47,941 nt of DNA from Roseburia sp. (GTDB lineage: Bacteria; Bacillota; Clostridia; Lachnospirales; Lachnospiraceae). The DNA lies in NCBI GenBank assembly GCA_023667765.1, contig JAMOZS010000016.1, positions 1-47,941 of the forward strand, given 5' to 3'. A program made the translations under genes and the position numbers. Below the pieces are notes generated by a model. The model saw only the letters and a list, made by a program, of their open reading frames with translations, was not told the origin of the DNA and did no database searches. Position 1 is the first letter of the stretch. Each line of letters begins with the position of its first letter. Shown in pieces: positions 43,318 to 47,941 of the stretch.

Positions 43318-44802
43318 ATGGTGAAAACAGGCTTTGACAACGATAAATATCTGCGCATGCAGTCAGAACGGATTCGCGAGCGGATTTCTGCTTTTGGCGG
43401 AAAACTGTATCTGGAGTTCGGCGGAAAGCTGTTTGATGATTATCACGCCTCCCGGGTACTTCCCGGCTTTAAGCCCGACAGCAAAATCAACATGCTGGCG
43501 CAGCTGAAAGACCAGGCCGAAATTGTTATCGTAATCAACGCCGCCGATATCGAAAAAAACAAAGTTCGTTCCGATTTGGGAATCACCTATGACGTGGATG
43601 TGCTTCGTCTGATTGACGCCTTTCGGGGCTATGGCTTATATGTGGGCAGCGTGTGCCTCACTCAGTTCGCAGGGCAGCCCAGCGCCGCCGCTTATCAGAA
43701 AAAGCTGGAATCACTGGGAATGAAGGTTTACAGACATTACCCCATTGCCGGTTATCCCTCCAATATTCCATTGATTGTGAGCGACGAAGGCTACGGCAAA
43801 AATGATTATATCGAGACCAGCCGTTCTCTGGTGGTGATTACCGCCCCGGGGCCTGGCAGCGGCAAGATGGCCACCTGTCTGTCCCAGCTGTATCACGAAT
43901 ACAGAAGAGGGATTCAGGCGGGCTATGCCAAATACGAAACCTTTCCTATCTGGAATATTCCCCTGAAGCATCCGGTAAACCTGGCCTATGAGGCCGCTAC
44001 CGCCGATTTAAATGATGTGAATATGATAGACCCTTTCCATCTGGAGGCCTATGGAGAAACTACCATCAATTATAACCGTGACGTAGAAGTTTTCCCCGTG
44101 CTCCGGGCAATGTTCGAGAAAATCATGGGCGAATGCCCCTATAAATCCCCCACGGATATGGGCGTGAATATGGCGGGTCATGGAATCATGGACGACGATG
44201 CGGTACGCGCCGCATCCAAACAGGAAATCATTCGCAGATATTACAATACCCTGTGCCAGAAGCGCAAGGGCAATGCTGATGACGAGCAGGTTTTGAAACT
44301 GGAGCTTCTGATGAATCAGGCCGGGATTACACCGGCGGACAGACCCGTTATCAGCGCCGCCAAGATAAAGGCGGAGGCCACCGGCAAACCCGCAGCAGCT
44401 ATTGAACTTCCCAACGGACATATTATCACAGGCAAGACCAGCGAGCTTCTGGGCGCTACCTCAGCCATGCTGTTAAATGCCCTGAAGGCCCTGGCCGGCA
44501 TAGAGGACAGCGTACAGCTGATTTCCCCCACGATTATTGAACCGATACAGGAATTAAAGGTATCTCATCTCCACAACAAAAACCCCCGCCTGCACACGGA
44601 CGAGGTATTGATTGCCCTGTCTATCTGTGCGGCCACAGACAGTACCGCCAGACAGGCAGTCGAACAGCTGCAAAAGCTCCATGGCTCAGAGGTTCACTCC
44701 AGCGTGATTCTGTCCCAGGTTGATATGAATGTGCTGCGCAAGCTGGGAATTAACCTGACCTGCGAACCCGATTACGAGTCTCAGAGGCTGTACCATCAGT
44801 AA
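43318..44802 (+). CDS. DUF1846 domain-containing protein
   Basis: The 494-residue cytosolic protein starts MVKTGFDNDKYLRMQSERIR and matches the DUF1846 family in length and motifs. Motifs include FGGKLYLEFGGKLFDDYHA, APGPGSGKMATCLSQLYHE (a P-loop-like glycine-rich turn), NYNRDVEVFPVL and DMGVNMAGHGIMDDDA. A crystal structure of a member exists, but no role is established; the glycine-rich turn suggests nucleotide or phosphate binding. AAAGG lies 9 bases before ATG 43318. It ends at a strong terminator and is a single gene. Confidence 0.9.
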   Translation: MVKTGFDNDKYLRMQSERIRERISAFGGKLYLEFGGKLFDDYHASRVLPGFKPDSKINMLAQLKDQAEIVIVINAADIEKNKVRSDLGITYDVDVLRLIDAFRGYGLYVGSVCLTQFAGQPSAAAYQKKLESLGMKVYRHYPIAGYPSNIPLIVSDEGYGKNDYIETSRSLVVITAPGPGSGKMATCLSQLYHEYRRGIQAGYAKYETFPIWNIPLKHPVNLAYEAATADLNDVNMIDPFHLEAYGETTINYNRDVEVFPVLRAMFEKIMGECPYKSPTDMGVNMAGHGIMDDDAVRAASKQEIIRRYYNTLCQKRKGNADDEQVLKLELLMNQAGITPADRPVISAAKIKAEATGKPAAAIELPNGHIITGKTSELLGATSAMLLNALKALAGIEDSVQLISPTIIEPIQELKVSHLHNKNPRLHTDEVLIALSICAATDSTARQAVEQLQKLHGSEVHSSVILSQVDMNVLRKLGINLTCEPDYESQRLYHQ

Positions 44803-44851
44803 TATTGGCATACATTATACATAGCATACATCATACATAAGGAAACGATAC

Positions 44852-44892
44852 AGAGCGAAGGCGCTCCCTCCGGGGAAGGTCTCGCTCTTTTT
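44852..44892 (+). terminator. Terminator of the DUF1846 gene
   Basis: AGAGCGA (44852-44858) pairs with TCGCTCT (44882-44888), with an inner CCC/GGG stem, followed by TTTT. Just after it, CGCAC TC GTGCG makes a small dyad before pyrG. Confidence 0.75.
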
Positions 44893-44957
44893 AGATGCGC
44901 ACTCGTGCGAATGGAAATATGCAGGAAACTATCCACATAAAATAAGGAGGAGACATT

Positions 44958-46586
44958 ATGGCAGTAAAATATGTATTTGTAACAGGCGGCGTGGTATCCG
45001 GTCTTGGTAAGGGCATTACCGCAGCCTCATTGGGGCGTCTCCTGAAGGCTCGCGGCTATAAGGTGACCATGCAGAAATTTGACCCCTATATCAACATTGA
45101 CCCGGGCACCATGAACCCGATTCAGCATGGCGAAGTATTCGTGACAGACGACGGCGCAGAGACGGATTTGGATTTAGGGCATTATGAGCGCTTCATCGAC
45201 GAAAGTCTGAATAAAAATTCCAATGTAACCACCGGCAAGGTGTACTGGTCCGTCCTGCAGAAGGAGCGCAGAGGCGATTACGGCGGCGGCACCGTTCAGG
45301 TTATCCCCCATATCACCAATGAAATCAAAAGCCGCTTTTACCGCAATCCCGAAGAGGACGAAATGCACATTGCCATTATAGAAGTGGGCGGAACGGTGGG
45401 AGACATCGAAAGCCAGCCCTTCCTGGAGGCTATCCGTCAGTTCCAGCATGAGGTGGGACATGAGAATGCCATCCTGATTCACGTGACCCTGATTCCCTAT
45501 CTGAGCGCCTCCCAGGAGCTGAAAACAAAGCCCACCCAGGCCAGCGTAAAGGATTTACAGGGCATGGGCATCTGGCCGGATATCCTGGTATGCCGGAGCG
45601 AACACCCCCTGAATCAGGGAATCAAGGATAAAATTGCGCTGTTCTGTAATGTGCCAAGCACTCATGTGCTGCAGAATCTGGATGTGGAATATATCTACGA
45701 AGCGCCTCTGGCTATGGAGGAAGAACATCTGGCTCAGGTTGCCTGCGAATGCCTGCATCTGGATTGCCCAAAGCCCGACCTGACCGACTGGGTAAAAATG
45801 GTAAACGATTTAAAGCATCCCACCAATGAGGTGAAAATCGCTCTTGTTGGCAAATATGTATCTCTGCACGACGCCTATATCAGCGTAGTCGAGGCTTTAA
45901 AGCATGGCGGAATCCCCAATCACACCACCGTACATATCAAATGGATTGACTCGGAAACCGTCACCCCCGAAAATGCAGAACAGCTTCTCGGCGACTGTAA
46001 CGGCCTCCTTGTCCCCGGCGGTTTCGGCTCCCGGGGCGTGGAAGGCAAAATTACAGCCATCCACTATGCACGCACAAAAAAAATGCCGTTCCTGGGATTA
46101 TGCCTGGGCATGCAGCTGACGATTGTGGAATATGCCCGCAATGTGCTGGGCTTTCAGGACGCCCATTCCAGCGAGATTTTGCCCGAAACCACACATCCTG
46201 TCATCGACCTGATGCCGGAGCAGAACGGCGTGGAAAATCTCGGAGGCACCTTAAGACTGGGGGCCTATCCCTGCGTGCTGGATAAACAGTCCCTGGCCTA
46301 TCGACTGTACGGAGAAGAAACCATTTATGAGAGACACCGCCATCGTTATGAGGTCAACAATACCTACCGGGAACAGCTTACAGAAAACGGACTGCGGCTG
46401 TCCGGCCTCTCTCCCGACGGACATATCGTGGAAATGTGCGAGCTTGCCGACCATCCCTTTTATATCGCCACACAGGGACACCCGGAATTAAAGTCCCGCC
46501 CCAACAGACCCCACCCGCTGTTTCAGGGCTTCATCACGGCGGCTCTGAAGAATGCTGCAGCCGCGTCCCGACAGGAAGCCGTATAA
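44958..46586 (+). CDS. pyrG: CTP synthase
   Basis: The 542-residue enzyme makes CTP from UTP with ATP and glutamine. The synthetase domain (about 1-270) has [20 protein letters not shown] (P-loop), [15 protein letters not shown] and [17 protein letters not shown]. The glutaminase domain (about 295-540) has [12 protein letters not shown], the nucleophile Cys in FLGLCLGMQ and the His-Glu pair near [19 protein letters not shown] precedes the ATG. The leader is short, with a dyad CGCACTCGTGCG; I see no clear G-start attenuator of the Bacillus pyrG type. Confidence 0.96.
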   Translation: MAVKYVFVTGGVVSGLGKGITAASLGRLLKARGYKVTMQKFDPYINIDPGTMNPIQHGEVFVTDDGAETDLDLGHYERFIDESLNKNSNVTTGKVYWSVLQKERRGDYGGGTVQVIPHITNEIKSRFYRNPEEDEMHIAIIEVGGTVGDIESQPFLEAIRQFQHEVGHENAILIHVTLIPYLSASQELKTKPTQASVKDLQGMGIWPDILVCRSEHPLNQGIKDKIALFCNVPSTHVLQNLDVEYIYEAPLAMEEEHLAQVACECLHLDCPKPDLTDWVKMVNDLKHPTNEVKIALVGKYVSLHDAYISVVEALKHGGIPNHTTVHIKWIDSETVTPENAEQLLGDCNGLLVPGGFGSRGVEGKITAIHYARTKKMPFLGLCLGMQLTIVEYARNVLGFQDAHSSEILPETTHPVIDLMPEQNGVENLGGTLRLGAYPCVLDKQSLAYRLYGEETIYERHRHRYEVNNTYREQLTENGLRLSGLSPDGHIVEMCELADHPFYIATQGHPELKSRPNRPHPLFQGFITAALKNAAAASRQEAV

Positions 46587-46651
46587 CCAGGCTTCCTTGT
46601 CCCAGGTTTCACACCGGATTATTTTTAGTCCACAACTTGACAGACGAGCAT

Positions 46652-46682
46652 TTAAGGAAACCCTGCTGAAAGGTTTCCTTAA
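46652..46682. repeat. Perfect palindrome between pyrG and trxA
   Basis: TTAAGGAAACC pairs with GGTTTCCTTAA over 11 bp, loop of 9. It includes the trxA stop codon. It lacks T runs but separates two convergent genes, so it may stop or pause transcription from both sides. It resembles the TAAGGAA palindromes at 18441 and 40813. Confidence 0.5.
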
Positions 46683-46999
46683 CCAAGCTCCTGCTCCAAC
46701 CGCGTTTTCAGCTCCTCCGCTTTCATAAAGCCCACATAATTAGCCACCGGCTTACCCGCTTTAAAAAGCTGCAGGTTCGGGATACTGGACACCCGGTATT
46801 TCTCAGCCAAAGGCATATTCTCATCCGTGTCGCACTTCCCCACCTTAAGCCTGCCTGCATATTCTCCGGCAATCTGCTCCAGCACCGGCGCCATCATCTT
46901 ACAGGGGCCGCACCAGTCCGCATAGAAATCCACCAGAACGGGAAGCTCCGCCTGCAATACCTCTTCCTCAAAATTTTCCGTAGTAAATCTGTATTCCAT
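46679..46999 (-). CDS. trxA: Thioredoxin
   Basis: The 106-residue protein is a standard thioredoxin fold with the redox motif WCGPCK ([19 protein letters not shown]) and the cis-Pro in SSIPNLQLF. It reduces disulfides in the cytosol. ATG 46999 follows AGAGGA. The frame is open to 47086, but that part overlaps trmB and is not used. It follows trmB by 77 bases and is probably in the same transcript. Confidence 0.94.
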   Translation of the reverse strand: MEYRFTTENFEEEVLQAELPVLVDFYADWCGPCKMMAPVLEQIAGEYAGRLKVGKCDTDENMPLAEKYRVSSIPNLQLFKAGKPVANYVGFMKAEELKTRLEQELG

Positions 47000-47076
47000 A
47001 TTTTCCTCTTTTCTGCGCTGCTTTAAAATGCCGGACAGATTCGTGAATGCAGCGCCGACACAAATCTGCCTGCCGA

Positions 47077-47721
47077 TTAACGGCATATGATATACTTACA
47101 GATAGGATTACCCATGGCGGAAAACTTTTCCTCATACTCGGTCATAACATTCCCCTGCATCAGGCTTTCGTCATCGTGCAAATCATAGGTAACCGCCTCC
47201 GCCCTCCAGCCGGCGAACTTTAGCTCCTCCACCGCAAAATCAAACAGAGCCCTGTTATCCGTCTTGAACTCAAGTTTCCCGTCCCGCTTCAAAATCACAT
47301 CATAGCGGGCAAGAAATTCCCGGGAGGGCAGACGACGCTTCGCATGCCTGTCCTTGGGCCAGGGGTCGGAGAAATTCAGATAGATTCTGTCTACCTCCCC
47401 CTTTGCAAATACCCCCGTGATATCCTCCGCATCCATGCGGATGAATTTCAGATTGGGCAGCTGATCCTGTTCCATTTTCTGAATGGCCCGAAGCAGCACG
47501 CTGGAATATTTTTCAATCCCCACATAATTGATGGCAGGATGCTCCTTAGCCATAGTATGGATAAACTTTCCCTTTCCCATACCAATTTCAATCTGAATCG
47601 GATTCTGATTCCCGAAAATCTCATGCCAGGTTCCGGGACATTGCTCCAGTATCGCTTCCTGCACCACATAGGCGCTGCCTGCTATCACTTCTCTGGAGCA
47701 GCTTATATTGCGAAGTCTCAC
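47077..47721 (-). CDS. trmB: tRNA (guanine-N7)-methyltransferase
   Basis: The 214-residue SAM enzyme methylates G46 of tRNA. It shows [15 protein letters not shown] (SAM binding), the acidic loop [15 protein letters not shown] and the signature [18 protein letters not shown], then the substrate Thr-Asp in [14 protein letters not shown] 47721 is the start; GGGAGG lies 7 bases upstream. It precedes trxA. Confidence 0.95.
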   Translation of the reverse strand: MRLRNISCSREVIAGSAYVVQEAILEQCPGTWHEIFGNQNPIQIEIGMGKGKFIHTMAKEHPAINYVGIEKYSSVLLRAIQKMEQDQLPNLKFIRMDAEDITGVFAKGEVDRIYLNFSDPWPKDRHAKRRLPSREFLARYDVILKRDGKLEFKTDNRALFDFAVEELKFAGWRAEAVTYDLHDDESLMQGNVMTEYEEKFSAMGNPICKYIICR

Positions 47722-47780
47722 GACAATACCTCCCTGCGTTCTTTTTCCAACCGGAACGTCCCTTCCGGTTTACTGTATCT

Positions 47781-47809
47781 AATTTACTGTATCCGAAGAA
47801 AATTGTCAA
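47781..47809 (-). promoter_or_regulatory. Promoter of trmB-trxA
   Basis: On the minus strand TTGACA (47809-47804), 17 bases, TAAATT (47786-47781). Confidence 0.55.
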
Positions 47810-47938
47810 TTATGACAGGATTCTGATTCCCTAAAAACGGCTTACAGATTTTTTTAATTTTTACTGGGGTTTTATGGCAAAATAGTGTATGATAAAAAAG
47901 TGCATTTTAAACCAAGAAGAAAACAGGAGTTACTATAG

Positions 47939-47941
47939 ATG
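47939..47941 (+). CDS. First codon of a gene cut by the window end
   Basis: The window ends in ATG, with AGGAG nine bases before it and a TATGAT (47888-47893) about 45 bases upstream. These suggest a plus-strand gene starting here. Nothing is known of its product. Confidence 0.4.

Noticed and set aside
44893-44957. Riboswitch or Bacillus-type pyrG attenuator
   Set aside because: Only a 5-bp dyad is visible; no G-run start, terminator stem or T tract before pyrG.

Overview
The window looks like chromosome of a spore-forming, Gram-positive member of the Clostridia, most likely Lachnospiraceae. Support comes from spmA-spmB (spore maturation), a uvrC-hprK-glcK-murB-rapZ-whiA-crh-fba run typical of Bacillota, a DUF1846 gene beside ftsH, strong AGGAGG ribosome sites, and TTGACA-N17-TATAAT promoters. 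Family assignments were made by reading motifs; no database search was run.

Left end (1-11.1 kb): a defence-type accessory island. The 3' end of an Rpn/PD-(D/E)XK transposase-like gene and its terminator are followed by a zinc macrodomain (ADP-ribosyl hydrolase) gene. Convergent to it is a complete four-gene type II Wadjet cassette (jetABCD-II; TIGR02677/78/80/79) with a near-consensus promoter. Between that promoter and a PIN-domain toxin/antitoxin-like pair lies a one-spacer CRISPR relic. Its 36-nt repeat carries the Cas12a (type V-A) hallmark AATTTCTACTATTGTAGAT, and the second repeat is degenerate. No cas gene is in the window. Two related 35-nt sequences in inverted orientation (593-627 and 10832-10866) bracket the island.

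Middle (11.1-31.4 kb): spmA-spmB; an ABC sugar-type transport cluster with no ATPase, made of two lipoproteins (one a beta-propeller, one a propeller/solute-binding fusion), two permeases and a small adaptor-like protein; a small secreted CxxC protein; hflK-hflC; a chemotaxis operon cheR-cheB-REC-cheA-cheW-mcp; then a cytosolic hybrid-like kinase with a dead HPt and its partner regulator with a dead HD-GYP domain; and a GNAT acetyltransferase.

Right side (31.5-47.9 kb): core housekeeping. It holds a cyclophilin; a minus-strand run from uvrC to fba that couples DNA repair, carbon-catabolite control (HPr kinase and a Crh-like protein with Glu15 and Ser46), wall synthesis and glycolysis; a duplicated-domain orphan protein; divergent ftsH and DUF1846 genes; pyrG; trmB-trxA; and the first codon of another gene at the very end.

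The least explained part is 9.9-10.9 kb, where a Cas12a-type repeat-spacer-degenerate repeat unit sits between a toxin pair and the Wadjet promoter, 14 bp upstream of the -35 box.
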